This document shows positions 11,635-21,912 of a DNA stretch of 64,000 nucleotides, piece by piece. This DNA comes from Neonectria sp. B-13 (lineage: Eukaryota; Ascomycota; Sordariomycetes; Hypocreales; Nectriaceae), in contig NOKP01000002.1 of the NCBI GenBank assembly GCA_002682825.1, positions 4,570,309 to 4,634,308 of the forward strand, written 5' to 3'. The translations under genes were made by a program, and so were the position numbers. The notes beneath the pieces were generated by a model, which made no database searches, was not told where the DNA came from, and was given only the letters and a program-made list of their open reading frames with translations. The first letter of the stretch is position 1. Every line of letters begins with the position of its first letter.

Positions 11635-13094
11635 ATGACCAGCGTGAGTTCTCGCCCCCGGCCGCGTCCTTTCTGTCGCGTCCTTTTCCCCCGCTCAGCA
11701 ACATTATTGACTGATACAAGGCGGCTAGCACGGCGTAGCCCGCACCGCGCGGTTCCGAACTGACGAGCAACGTCAACAAGACATCGAAAGGATCCAGAAA
11801 TACCGGTCCCTAGAAGACCAGATTCGCGCCCAGGTCAGCCATGCTCTATCCTAGTCTCAAAACCGTCACAATCCGAACCCTCTCTCTGACTTGGCATCCT
11901 GCAGATCGCCGAGAGTCACTACGGCCAAGAGACCTTCCACCTTACCTCCAAGCTCCTGCGCCTCAACCCCGAATACTATTCAATATGGAACGCCCGCAGG
12001 CGCTGTCTAATATCTGGCTTATTATCCAAACCATCGGTTGGGTCGTCGCCCTCGAAGGCGTCGCCGAGTACTTCAGCGACCGACACTCCCACAACCTCTT
12101 CCGCCGCTTCGTTGCCCTCATGCTCGACCGAGACCCAGCAAGCCCCCGACCCCCCGACAGTTGGGAAGAGTGGTACAACACCTGAGCCGGGATCCGCGCC
12201 AGCCGCAGATGATGCCTCACGGCAGGAGCAGGATATAAACACCATACGCGCGGAACTGGCCTTCACCATCCCGCTTCTCATGGAGTTCCCGAAATGCTAC
12301 TGGATATGGAACTATCGCCTATGGACACTGCAGCAGGCGACCGAGAGGCTCGATGTCGCCGCCGCCCGGCGCATCTGGGAGGAAGAGCTGGGCCTCGTTG
12401 GCAAGATGCTGACCAGAGATCGCCGCAACTTCCATGCCTGGGGCTACCGCCGCCATGTCGTGACGCAGTTGGAGGGTCCCGTGTTAGACGGGCGGAGCAT
12501 GGTCGAGCCCGAGTTTGAGTACACGACCAAGATGATCCACATGGATCTGTCCAACTTCTCCGCATGGCACAATCGTAGCCAGCTGATTCCCCGGCTCCTT
12601 AACGAGCGCAAGGCGGATGACGCCTCCCGCAAGGCCTTCCTGGACAAAGGTCTGTGTCGTGTTCGTGCTGCCTACAGGTCATGGCTAACCCGGAAACAGA
12701 GCTCGACCTTGTCCGAGAGGCCCTGAATGTAGGCCCTGAAGACCAGTCCCTCTGGTTTTATCACCAATACCTCGTCCTGAATATTGTCGAGCGAACCGGC
12801 GTTTCGCCAATAGCCCCAAAGCTGACGATTGACGAGCGCAAATCATACATATTGCGTGAAATCGTTGATATTAAAGACCTATTAGAAGACTACGCCGACA
12901 TTAAGTGGATATACGAAGCTCTCGTCGAGTATACGACCGCCCTTTGGCAACTAACAGGCCAGGTTCGAGAACATGAGGAACAGCGTGATGTGACACAATG
13001 GCTTGCGAGACTAAGACAATTAGATCCCATGCGCAATGGGAGGTGGGACGACTTGGAGACGCAACTGGATCTCGCTGCCAACACCGCCGAGTGA
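11635..13094 (+). CDS. BET4: Rab geranylgeranyl transferase (GGTase II) alpha subunit
   Basis: CDS join(11635..11643,11729..11833,11905..12649,12700..13094), 417 residues. With the beta subunit (Bet2) and Rab escort protein it adds geranylgeranyl groups to the C-terminal cysteines of Rab GTPases in the cytosol. It begins with the typical MTS-HGVAR-T start, split after three codons by the first intron. Five PPTA (protein prenyltransferase alpha) repeats are visible: NPEYYSIWNARR, FPKCYWIWNYRLW, DRRNFHAWGYRRHVV, DLSNFSAWHNRSQLI and GPEDQSLWFYHQYL. A Ser/Thr/Pro-rich insert lies between the first two repeats (residues ~70-115), a common filamentous-fungal variation. The three introns have GTGAGT/GTCAGC/GTCTGT donors and keep the frame. 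The farnesyl transferase alpha subunit (Ram2) is the main alternative, but the N terminus and repeat spacing favour Bet4. Confidence 0.93.
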
Positions 13095-13349
13095 GCTGTT
13101 CCTAGGCGTTCCTAGGCTAAAAAGGTCCCCATGAGCCAGGTTGATCGCCCTAACGAGGAATAATCCCAGAGTCTAACCTGCTGGCGGAGGTTATACGAAT
13201 AACATGAATTTTCTTGTAGATGGATAGAAACATATGTCACTATGACGTAACAAATAACTACAAACACCAACCATGCCTCTCTGACCCTTGTTGCGCCATC
13301 TCATGTTCTCGCTAGACGCCGAACCCGCATGTATGCAACACCATGCAGC

Positions 13350-16300
13350 TCAAGTATGCTTCCAACTGCTCCACGAACGCCATGACCCGATTTTCTGTCG
13401 CCACGCCGTCTCCTTGTTCAAGGAGATCGGATGTGAAGCTACCAGCGGAGGGGTTTTCGGCTCGCTAGGAGTCAAATCTTTCCATTGAAAAAGATCGCCA
13501 TCGATTTTCATATCAAAATACACAACAGCAGCATCCGGACTGCGAGCAACAACACACGGAACCACCCCGACAAACGGCTCTGGGCAAGCGCTCCAGAGCA
13601 TCTCCGCACACTCCAAGTGCCCGTTTGCAATAGCGAGAGCAATTGCGGTGACGGGAGGGGAATCGACATCTTCATCTCGGTGCATCTTGGCTTTAAATCC
13701 GATTAAAACCTTCAGGCACTCTAGCTGTCCATAGATGGCAGCCATGTGAGATGGAAGGAGCAGCAAATCGCTGGTTGGCACGTTCATGTTGGCTCCATGG
13801 TCTATCAATGTGGTCAAACTCGATACGTTCCCGAGACAGCAAGCCACATGGATTGGAGCAAAGCCGCCGTGATCAGCGAGGTCAAAAGGTGCATACGACG
13901 GCCAGAGTGATTTGATGATCTCTGGAGAGTCACTGTAAGCTGCGTACCAGGCGCATGACCGTCCCCTATCATCCACGCTATGTGCCCTGTGACTAGCCAT
14001 GATGGCTCGCTCATGGCGCTGCTCCTCAGTCCGGAACCGGACAATGTCATCATGTCGCCACACGGGCCGAACGAGGAGGGCGAGCGTGGCGGCTAGATTC
14101 CCGGTCAAAGCAGCGAGGTGAAGAGGCGTTGCTCCCCATTTGTTCTGCGGGACTCTTGAGCTGGAGACAAACGAGTTCCACGACAATGGATCTAGGTCCC
14201 AAAATGAGATTTTCGTTGCAAAAGCCGCAGCCAGATGCAGTGGCGTGTCTCGGGTTGAGCCTGAAGGTGCCGCAAGCAGACACTCCCTGATCACATGGGT
14301 CATTTGCTGGGCGAGATGGGTTTCGTCGTCCAGAATGAACTTGACCAGTTCGTCGGTCGCCCACCGTTGCCCTGTTCCCGCCGCAACATGGAGTGCCGAG
14401 AACCCTCCCTCCGATAGTTTGCAGAATTGGAGTCCGTCAAGTTTTAACAGCGATATGGCTAGCGATACTTGGCCTCCAGCCAAGGCCCAAACGAAAGGGG
14501 TGAACCCAATCCAGGGGTCCGGGGTCTCGCGATCCGTTATGTGATCCTCCGACCAAAGTGTGTTGATATCAAGACGGCCCTCGTAGAACAAATCTCTGAG
14601 AGTGTCCTGGGGAGGTGGCGGGAAGCTCTTTTCTTTCAAGCACATGTATAGCAGATCTCCCTTTTCCTCCCCTCTGGACCAGATGGTGTCAGGTGTTGGC
14701 TGTGGCAAGTATATGTTGGCCAATGTTTCCATGCCTTGTAGTGGATCTAGATCAACCCTTCGACATGGGAAAGACAGCTCCCGGAAGGGAAGCTGTGGCT
14801 GTAGCTCTATGTAGCTGGCAATCGAGGTTTGAACCACCTCGAGAGTCGACTCCGGTTGCACTGGCAAACGATCCAAAACCTCCTGCTGAAGGCGGAGGGG
14901 CTGATCGGAACGGTTCGGCAGTCGTTCGATGCTGAGAATAAGCTCTAGGTTCCGAATGCCGCGCCGTTCTACGACGATGACGCACACTGGCATACGTCTC
15001 CCGTTGATATCCTCAGTTGACTTCGACTTCAGGTCATCAAGATTCGGCTTCATCTTAAGAAGATGATTGACCACCCAGAAGTTGTCCTCAACATTCCACT
15101 TGGTCGAGTCGGAGCGGAGCGAGACGCACCAGCTCCTGAATTCTCGTTGACTATGGAGCTTCAAGCCGACTGCGACGTCGAATGTCCCGCACCCTACAAC
15201 GCGAATTCGCAGCAACGCAAGAGCCTGGCCTATGCGAAAGTCACTGGGCTCGAGTTGAATAACCGAGTTGGACCAGCGTGACTTGGGATGAACATCGAGG
15301 ATGTCAAACTCATCGTCGTTGGTGAAGTCGGTATTCTCGGCGATGATTCGAATGAACTGGGATCTCTGTGAGGGTTTATGCTTCACAAATGCAGTTTCGG
15401 GGCTACCCTCCACAAACAGGAGGTTCCTATGTGCTACCTTGTGTGGGATGACTCGTGCGAACTCATCGACCCAGATTCGCTTGAGATAAATGACCGGCGA
15501 GGCCTTGGAAAATCCTCGCGACTCACAGTTCAGAACGACGAAGCAGTCAGCGTCCGGTGTGTTGGTGCACTCCTGCAAGTTGAACTCGACCTTTAGTCCC
15601 TTGCTTGTCATGGCCCAAGTCTCTCCTAGAGCCAAGCGGGAGACCGGTTCTAAGTGATCGGAGTTGCGAAAATACGAGGGTCGCTCTGCAAGCAATCCGT
15701 AAAAGGTAGTTTCCAACGACTCCTCGGTGTTCCAGGCAAATATTGTCTCGTCATCGCTCTGAGACAGGATTTGCTCCTGTAAGCGAGTAAATGCCTTCTC
15801 GCCTTCACCATAGAGCAGGGGCATGTTGACGTCGAAGAGACCGAGAAGGCAATAGGCGATGTCCTCAACTCGAGTTGTCTCCCGTGCCGCGGCCCAACTC
15901 ATCCGCGAGGCAATACTGGCTTCTGACGGGGTTCTGTCGCCCAAGAGAACTGCATTCGGAACACGGGTAATTTCGTAGAGGAGGTCGGTAAACTGGTTCA
16001 TCCCCCGTTTGTTGCCGAGGTAGCTCCAGTCCGAGGCAAAGAAGTCGACCTCGCTCGGAGCAATCAACTCCTGGAGAGTCCAGCCTCTCCGAAACCAGCG
16101 GCTCTGCCGAAAAGTCGACGAACCTATGTACATGTCTTCTTCGAAAGCGGGTTTCACATCGTTGAGATAGGCGTAGCAAGCATCTGCCGTTTCATACCAT
16201 TGGTACATAGAGTTGATGGCCTCGGACAACTCGGCGCTGCTCGTCTTGTCGATGCAACAGGTGTCGACCCAGATGTACTCGAAGCCGTTGCGGCGGGCCA

Positions 16301-16517
16301 GCTGAACCGAACTGGCCAGCTTATCGAATCCTATCTTGCAAGTAATAAGCGCGTTATCCTGGTGGCTGCCCAGTGCGTCCCAGTTGCCGCGGAGAGCCTG
16401 GACATCTCGCAGGATGACTTCATCTTCGCCCCATCGATGCGACAGGATGGCATAGGGCGGTCGGTCGTCGCCCTGAAAGTCGCGCAACAGAGCCTTTTCC
16501 GTGTGCAACAACCGCAT
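13350..16517 (-). CDS. HET-domain protein with ankyrin repeats (heterokaryon incompatibility type)
   Basis: This is one uninterrupted frame of 1055 residues. The N-terminal HET domain (about residues 1-240) carries RPPYAILSHRWGEDEVILRDV, FEYIWVDTCCIDKTSSAELS and SRWFRRGWTLQELIAP, then the DRTPSEASIASRMSWAA and YCLLGLFDVNMPLLYGEGEKAF signatures of the HET-E/HET-D-like class. A ~400-residue central part has no recognised motif. Ankyrin repeats follow from about residue 680 to 1000 (for example GFSALHVAAGTG, DTPLHLAAAFA, GATPLHLAALTGNLAATLALL, GFAPIHVACCLGN and LECLKVLIGF). HET domains trigger cell death or incompatibility when partners recognise non-self. This copy has ankyrins instead of the WD40/NACHT part of HET-E. 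No break, frameshift or intron is visible. Whether it is an active incompatibility gene is unknown. Confidence 0.93.
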   Translation of the reverse strand: MRLLHTEKALLRDFQGDDRPPYAILSHRWGEDEVILRDVQALRGNWDALGSHQDNALITCKIGFDKLASSVQLARRNGFEYIWVDTCCIDKTSSAELSEAINSMYQWYETADACYAYLNDVKPAFEEDMYIGSSTFRQSRWFRRGWTLQELIAPSEVDFFASDWSYLGNKRGMNQFTDLLYEITRVPNAVLLGDRTPSEASIASRMSWAAARETTRVEDIAYCLLGLFDVNMPLLYGEGEKAFTRLQEQILSQSDDETIFAWNTEESLETTFYGLLAERPSYFRNSDHLEPVSRLALGETWAMTSKGLKVEFNLQECTNTPDADCFVVLNCESRGFSKASPVIYLKRIWVDEFARVIPHKVAHRNLLFVEGSPETAFVKHKPSQRSQFIRIIAENTDFTNDDEFDILDVHPKSRWSNSVIQLEPSDFRIGQALALLRIRVVGCGTFDVAVGLKLHSQREFRSWCVSLRSDSTKWNVEDNFWVVNHLLKMKPNLDDLKSKSTEDINGRRMPVCVIVVERRGIRNLELILSIERLPNRSDQPLRLQQEVLDRLPVQPESTLEVVQTSIASYIELQPQLPFRELSFPCRRVDLDPLQGMETLANIYLPQPTPDTIWSRGEEKGDLLYMCLKEKSFPPPPQDTLRDLFYEGRLDINTLWSEDHITDRETPDPWIGFTPFVWALAGGQVSLAISLLKLDGLQFCKLSEGGFSALHVAAGTGQRWATDELVKFILDDETHLAQQMTHVIRECLLAAPSGSTRDTPLHLAAAFATKISFWDLDPLSWNSFVSSSRVPQNKWGATPLHLAALTGNLAATLALLVRPVWRHDDIVRFRTEEQRHERAIMASHRAHSVDDRGRSCAWYAAYSDSPEIIKSLWPSYAPFDLADHGGFAPIHVACCLGNVSSLTTLIDHGANMNVPTSDLLLLPSHMAAIYGQLECLKVLIGFKAKMHRDEDVDSPPVTAIALAIANGHLECAEMLWSACPEPFVGVVPCVVARSPDAAVVYFDMKIDGDLFQWKDLTPSEPKTPPLVASHPISLNKETAWRQKIGSWRSWSSWKHT

Positions 16518-17101
16518 TGCTCGCTGTGGGGAAGCTGGATGGCCGGGAAGGCCCGAATCGTCGAGTCACGAAGCCGTGCTATTAGTCCTTTTCGTGGCCT
16601 CCTTCTCTTTCCATTGGCAACCTTGGATGCTGCCTCGCTAGGGTTGTGCTGACAGAGCTGGGCTGAGCCACTTTAGTCGCCCAGTCAGGCGCCATTGCTT
16701 CTGGCGGGGTAACTTGCAGCTCCGATCAACTGTTTCCGTACTCCAACGAAATATAAGAAGTCAATGGTAGGTCATATACTAATTGTCTTCGGCCCGAGAG
16801 CGATAGGTGCTGTGGGTGAAGCTAACTCGATCCCTTAGGTAGTAGGCAGGTTGGTAGGCATGTGAGTGGAACCTATCAACTCTCACTCTTCGACACGGGA
16901 TCACTCACATGGGTAATTACAACCTATTACTCGAACATACTAGTATTGTATGCACTTTCTTGTAGATTAGACCACAGACCGAGGAATCTGACCCACAAGG
17001 ATAAACATTCTGGTAGCTGTCCTCTACCATTCCTCAGTCATTATATAACATGACCTATTATACACCTGTTCGCATACCAATTGTGCCCCTTATGCGGCTT
17101 A
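16518..17101. other. Spacer between HET-ankyrin promoter and JmjC 3' end
   Basis: This holds about 580 bp of AT-richer sequence upstream of the HET gene and downstream of the JmjC gene. No gene or clear motif was seen. Confidence 0.45.
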
Positions 17102-20100
17102 TCAAGATCTCCCCCGGCCACGTGGTCTTCCTCTGGGTCGTCCCCGTCCCCGTCCCCGTCCCCGTACTTGTCCTCGTCCTCGACCCGACGCCCCCTTACT
17201 AGCAACGCGACCTCGGGCAGGAATGTCCTCGCCACTATCAGAGCCCGAGTCTGAATTTCTGACCGAGTTGCTCTCCACCTCCGAGTCTGACTCAACGAGC
17301 CGAACAACTGTTGGTTGGCCAATATGTCGTCTCGGTCGCGGAGGGGTTGGGCTCCGCGAGCTGTCTCCGTGAATCGAAGATTTCGACGGTGTTGCCTGTC
17401 CAACTCGACTCTGATATCCAGGGCTGGAGCCCGGCCTGCGACTGGCCGGCTCATCTCGACTGCCCTGAGCAGACTTTGCCCTGGCGACAATAGCTGGTGA
17501 TTCGGGTAGAGCTACCGTTATGGTGTCGGAGGAGCGATGCTTCCGCTTGCCTATCTTGAATTTCTTGCCTCTCAGTGCCATGCGCTCGGCCATGGATAAA
17601 AGCTGGGTGCTGCCAGAGCTCGAGCTCTTAGCCACAGTTGCCCCTGGTGTGACCCCTTCTGAGCGTCTCGTCCGACGAGCCGCCCTAGTATCCACGGGCT
17701 TTGATTCCAAGGTGTCAGAAGCCTCACTAGACCCATCCGCGGCCGCGCTGGAGGCAGCAATGGTAGTAGCCCCAGACTTTCGGGGTGGTCCTCGTCGTCG
17801 CGGCTGGCCTTCTCTTACGCCCGACCCAGCAAGATCAGCAGCCAGGTCTCTTGAGAGTTGCGCCTCCAGCTCCTCAACCGCCTTGTCATGTTCGTCATCG
17901 CTATTGGGTGCTTCACCTTCAACCTTGTTGTTTTCGTCTCTATTTCCATTGCTGCTCTCGTCGGAACGAGAAGTGTCGTTGGCCACAGTGATTTGGGACA
18001 GGTTCGATTTCCTTGGTCGACCCCTAGGCCGCTTCCCTGTTCCATTGGTCGTGGCAGGTCCTTGTGATGCCGGTTTTGTCGGAGTAGCCCTTGCTGAAGC
18101 ACTCTTTGGCGGGCGACCACGTCTTTTGGGCATCTTAGGTTCGGTCGATGGCGCAGCCTCCGTAGTCTCCACAGACGGCTCACCCTCGTTGCCAGCTGCC
18201 GGGGCTCCTCCGAACAAGGCGCGGACTGCGTCGGCAGCTAGGTCAACTGCACTCCTGCCCTCCGTGGATTTAGCTGGTGGTGAATGGGCCTGACGCAGCA
18301 AGTCCTCCTCCTCCGAATCATCGATATCAACGTCGTTAAGTTCCACATACGATGCTCTTGGCTTGGCATGTCGTAGTTGGGGCTCGTTGGCGTCGAACAT
18401 TTGCACCCCCATTGTCTTCTCAGAGGGCTTCTCCGGGGGTTTCTCAACAGCACTCGAATCCACAACCTCTTCGTTTGCAGGCTGGTCCCGATTGTCTGGA
18501 ACAGAGTCGTGCATCGTAGCCTCGGGAGCAACCGGCATACCGCCGAACAACGCCGGGTCCATACTGTCCAAGAAGTCTGGCTCAACAGTAAGACGAGGCT
18601 TTTTGTGATGGCGTTTCCCGACGACAAAGTCAGGGTCCTCGTTATCTCGTTTCGCCTTTCTTTTCGCCGCTCGAATGGACTTCTTGACGAACTCGGGTAT
18701 GTCCGACTCGGGTATTCGCATCGCCTCTTCAGAGGGTGCCTGAAAAGGATCGAACAGAATCTTGTCAGGCGTGTCATCTTGTTCATAGTAACCCATGCCA
18801 ATGCGTTGCAGGCTGGTCAGTGATGGGTCAGGATACAGGGACCTGTGGGGATCTGAATTCTGCACCGGCTCGAAAGTATCCGGGTTCCCATCGGTACCAG
18901 GAGCCATTCCAGGGAATGGCTGATATGGTCTCTCGACCGTATCATCCGCCATTGAAGTATCGTCCTGTCCGACGACGTGGCTCTGGTCTCCGTATCCGTC
19001 CATGTCAGGAGAATGAGATGGGTTGGCAGAGTCGTCCTGGGCTTCAGGTTCATTCTGCATGGTTTGTTCTGCTTCCGCCTCTTCGGTGATATCCTGAGCT
19101 TTGGCGTTGTCGGCCAGATCCCGTAGTCTCTTCATTCGCTTGCTATCCTTGCTGCGGCTCTCCTCCCCGGCAGCCTTGAGCCAAGACAAGTTGTGGATGC
19201 GGAAATCGACGAGCGCTTCCACACTGCGATCATCGGCAATCGGACGTGTATCATGTCCCAGCAATGTGTTCTTGGGCGTGTAAGGGTTTGTGTTGCCATT
19301 CCGCCGGCAATGTCCGCAATTGCAAATGCCCAAGCACTTCGGACACTGCCATTCCATATCCTCAAGCACCTTTTGAGGCTCCATATCGAAAGCTCTGTAT
19401 AGAACGCCATAACAATATGACTCGGCGCAACCCGGATTCGTGCACGAATGCACTCTATAGCTGTAGTCCTTGTGGCAGCAGACGTGACACCGCCGAAGCT
19501 CTCCCCTCTTCTTCTTTCGTCTCCGCTTCTTGGGCTTGTCTTCACCTTCTGGCTCCGATTCGCTTGGCGTGTTTTCTCGTTCCTGTTTGGTGATGTCTTT
19601 CCATGGTCGTCTTCGTAGCGCCTCTTGGCAGATCTGAGCTACCGTCTTCTTTCCTGCCCTCAGGCGTGCAACCTCGAGGGGCTGAGGGGACGACTCAATG
19701 TCCACATAGCCATCGTTCTTGATAAGCATGGATCGCCACGCCTCGTAGTTGTTAACCAGCTCGGACCAGGACCACTGCTCGCACCACTGAAGGCCTGACA
19801 TGCATGCACATGATCGTCCCATAGCATAGCATTCCATACACACGTCGTATGCGTCCTCTTCACCGTCAACCGAGGTACGAGCGCAGTGCTTACAAGTCAA
19901 AAATCGATTGAAGATGTTTGACCGGCAGTAGGAGCAGGTGATGCAAGAATCGAATGGGATAAGCTCTATGTCCTTTTCCTTGTTGAAAAACATCTCGTCC
20001 AAGAGAACTTCTGTGAAGAGGCCGAAGAGTTTCTTAAAGTCACCGGCTAGCTGTTTTGCGCGTGGCGAATTTCGTAAGATCTCTTGACCAAGGCCAAGGA

Positions 20101-21293
20101 AACTCATTTGGGCCATTTCTGCGTTGGCCTCCATATCCTGCAGTTGGCGATAGTACTTTTCGAGAGTGAAGTAGACAATCGCTTTGTTTTTGTATTGCTC
20201 GTCACGGCAGACCAATCGAGCCTTGGGGAGTGCTTCGTGGAGCCCAAGCTCAAGCGTCTCAGCTGTCGTGCGATTCCAAGCCACCTTAATAGTCCTTGTT
20301 CCCCGATTCCACACTTGATGAGCAGCCAAAGGGGGGATTAAGATGAAGTCACCAGCCTTCTGTTCAACGACATAAACGTCGAATGGGGCCTTCTTCCAAG
20401 CATTGATTTGAGCAAAATGCTTCTCAATCTCAATGTCGTGTCCGAGCATAGAAAGGAAGTATTCGCGAACGACCTCCCGATCCTTGCTCTCGGTCATAAA
20501 CCAAATCGAGCTGCCCTGTTTTTCCCCCTCTGTGTCCCTAGAAGCCTCAACCATGACGTTCTGACCTAACGAGGCACACATCTCGCGATGAGCCGGAGTG
20601 TAGGTTCCTTCATGTCCAATATAACACATCAAATTCTGGGCCCGCATTTCTTCGGGCAAGCTGGACATAAGGTCACCCGCTGGCGCCGAGGTAGCCTCCT
20701 CCCGGAAGATGTCATCTTCCTGGATTTTTGCGCCTCCGTGTTCGCTAGCGTTTTCGTTTAGGTAAAAGAGGTTCGGATGTATGACTTTTTGCAGCGCATC
20801 GTGCCATTCAGGTGGACAGTCGATGTCCTTGAGATACAACCGCTGGCGGCGCTCGTCGCGAAAGTTATTCGGCGTCCACTGGTTGGTGAGCTGCCTCATC
20901 GATCGCAAGTAGTGGCCCATCGTCATGGGAATATCGATCGAGGCGCCGATGTCCCTCACGCTCTCCTCTGTGAATAATCAACGTTAGAAGCTTGGCAGCC
21001 GGGTTGTGAACAGAGCATTTACGTTTCTTATCGTACGTATTCTCCAACCAACTTGCGTCAAATAGCCCTTTTGGAAGTACGGCATCCCAGCCATCGATAA
21101 CCAGAGGCTTGCCTCCGGCGACCACATGGATCAGCACGAGCTTCTCAAACTCCTGTTGCCCAAGATTGCGAATCTGCGCCCTCGAGACCCGCTGAACCCA
21201 CTTGAAATTGGGTGTTCGGTCGACTATCTCATCCAAGTTGAGATCTGGGGGTATCGGGTCGAATTTGGCCTGGGGATGCAGTGACGTTGGCAT
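17102..21293 (-). CDS. JmjC-domain chromatin protein with zinc fingers, AT-hooks and Arg/Gly tail
   Basis: CDS complement(join(17102..20967,21023..21293)), 1378 residues with one 55-bp intron. The JmjC part is at ~60-330: SSLPEEMRAQNLMCYIGHEG leads to PAHREMC (Fe-binding H-x-E at ~217-219), and the later His is in PPLAAHQVWNRG (~307). Together with the H-x-E this is compatible with an active Fe(II)/2-oxoglutarate dioxygenase, for example a histone demethylase. A Cys-rich finger follows (~432-480: CITCSYC, CKHC, CMEC, CAC). Then comes a zf-4CXXC_R1 (CDCA7/R1-type) finger (~583-650: CHVCCHKD, CPKCLGICNCGHCRR). The long acidic/disordered second half carries basic KRRRKKKR patches, two AT-hook cores (RRGRPPKS, RPRGRPRKS), and ends in an Arg/Gly-rich tail encoded by a GTCCCC-type repeat. 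Expected location is the nucleus. Substrate is not predictable. It shares a 619-bp divergent promoter with COQ2. Confidence 0.88.
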
Positions 21294-21912
21294 CTTGTGA
21301 GTGCAGAGGGGTCGCGTGCGACGCAAAGTTCGAGTTGGAGGCCGGCCGTTTCTGAGTTCATCAGGTTGACGGTGCCACGACGGCGACGATAGAAAAATGC
21401 CAGTTCAGGCTGCGCAGCCGCGTTGCTCGAGAGACTGGACCATTCGCACGCAGTGGCAGTGGTACTGTTTATGTTCGGTTGCGAGTTGGCCTCATTGGCT
21501 TGATTGCACACAGTCAAGCAGGCACGGCACGTCCGCGAAGTACGTCAACCAGGCGCGTTGAACGTGCATTGAATGCGCATCCAATCACATGCTATGGATG
21601 CGCCACTAAGACAGCCAGTGGCTGTGATTTGGATGCTAAGTCACGTGGCACCCATCCGCTGATGAATAAGTTCTGAGGTACTAGTACCTACTACCTAGTA
21701 GGTATTCTTGTACCGGAGTCTCGGGATCTGGGGCGGACAGGGCTGTTCAAGATTTTGGACTGACAGCAGTCCACATCTTGCTGGAGGTCGAGGAACTGAG
21801 GACCCTGTTCGGCAGGACAATCCCTTGGATACATTCAATTGTAAGTAGAATTGCATGTTTGCCCTATGGTAGTGCAATGATTCTCACAATTCATGCAGAA
21901 TTCTAGTCTCCA
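21294..21912. other. Divergent promoter region (JmjC gene / COQ2)
   Basis: This spacer lies between divergent starts. A GTACTAGTACCTACTACCTAGTAGG palindromic tract lies near 21678-21702. A probable COQ2 5'-UTR intron occupies its right end. Confidence 0.5.
21841..21898 (+). other. Candidate 5'-UTR intron of COQ2
   Basis: A consensus donor GTAAGT at 21841 and an acceptor ATGCAG ending at 21898 bound 58 bp just upstream of the COQ2 ATG at 21913. The length is typical of introns in this window. It lies outside the inferred coding region, so the frame gives no support; only the splice signals do. Confidence 0.5.

Noticed and set aside
17520..18293. 257-codon plus-strand frame inside the JmjC gene
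   Set aside because: It is antisense to a continuous 1288-codon frame with zinc-finger and AT-hook motifs; not real.
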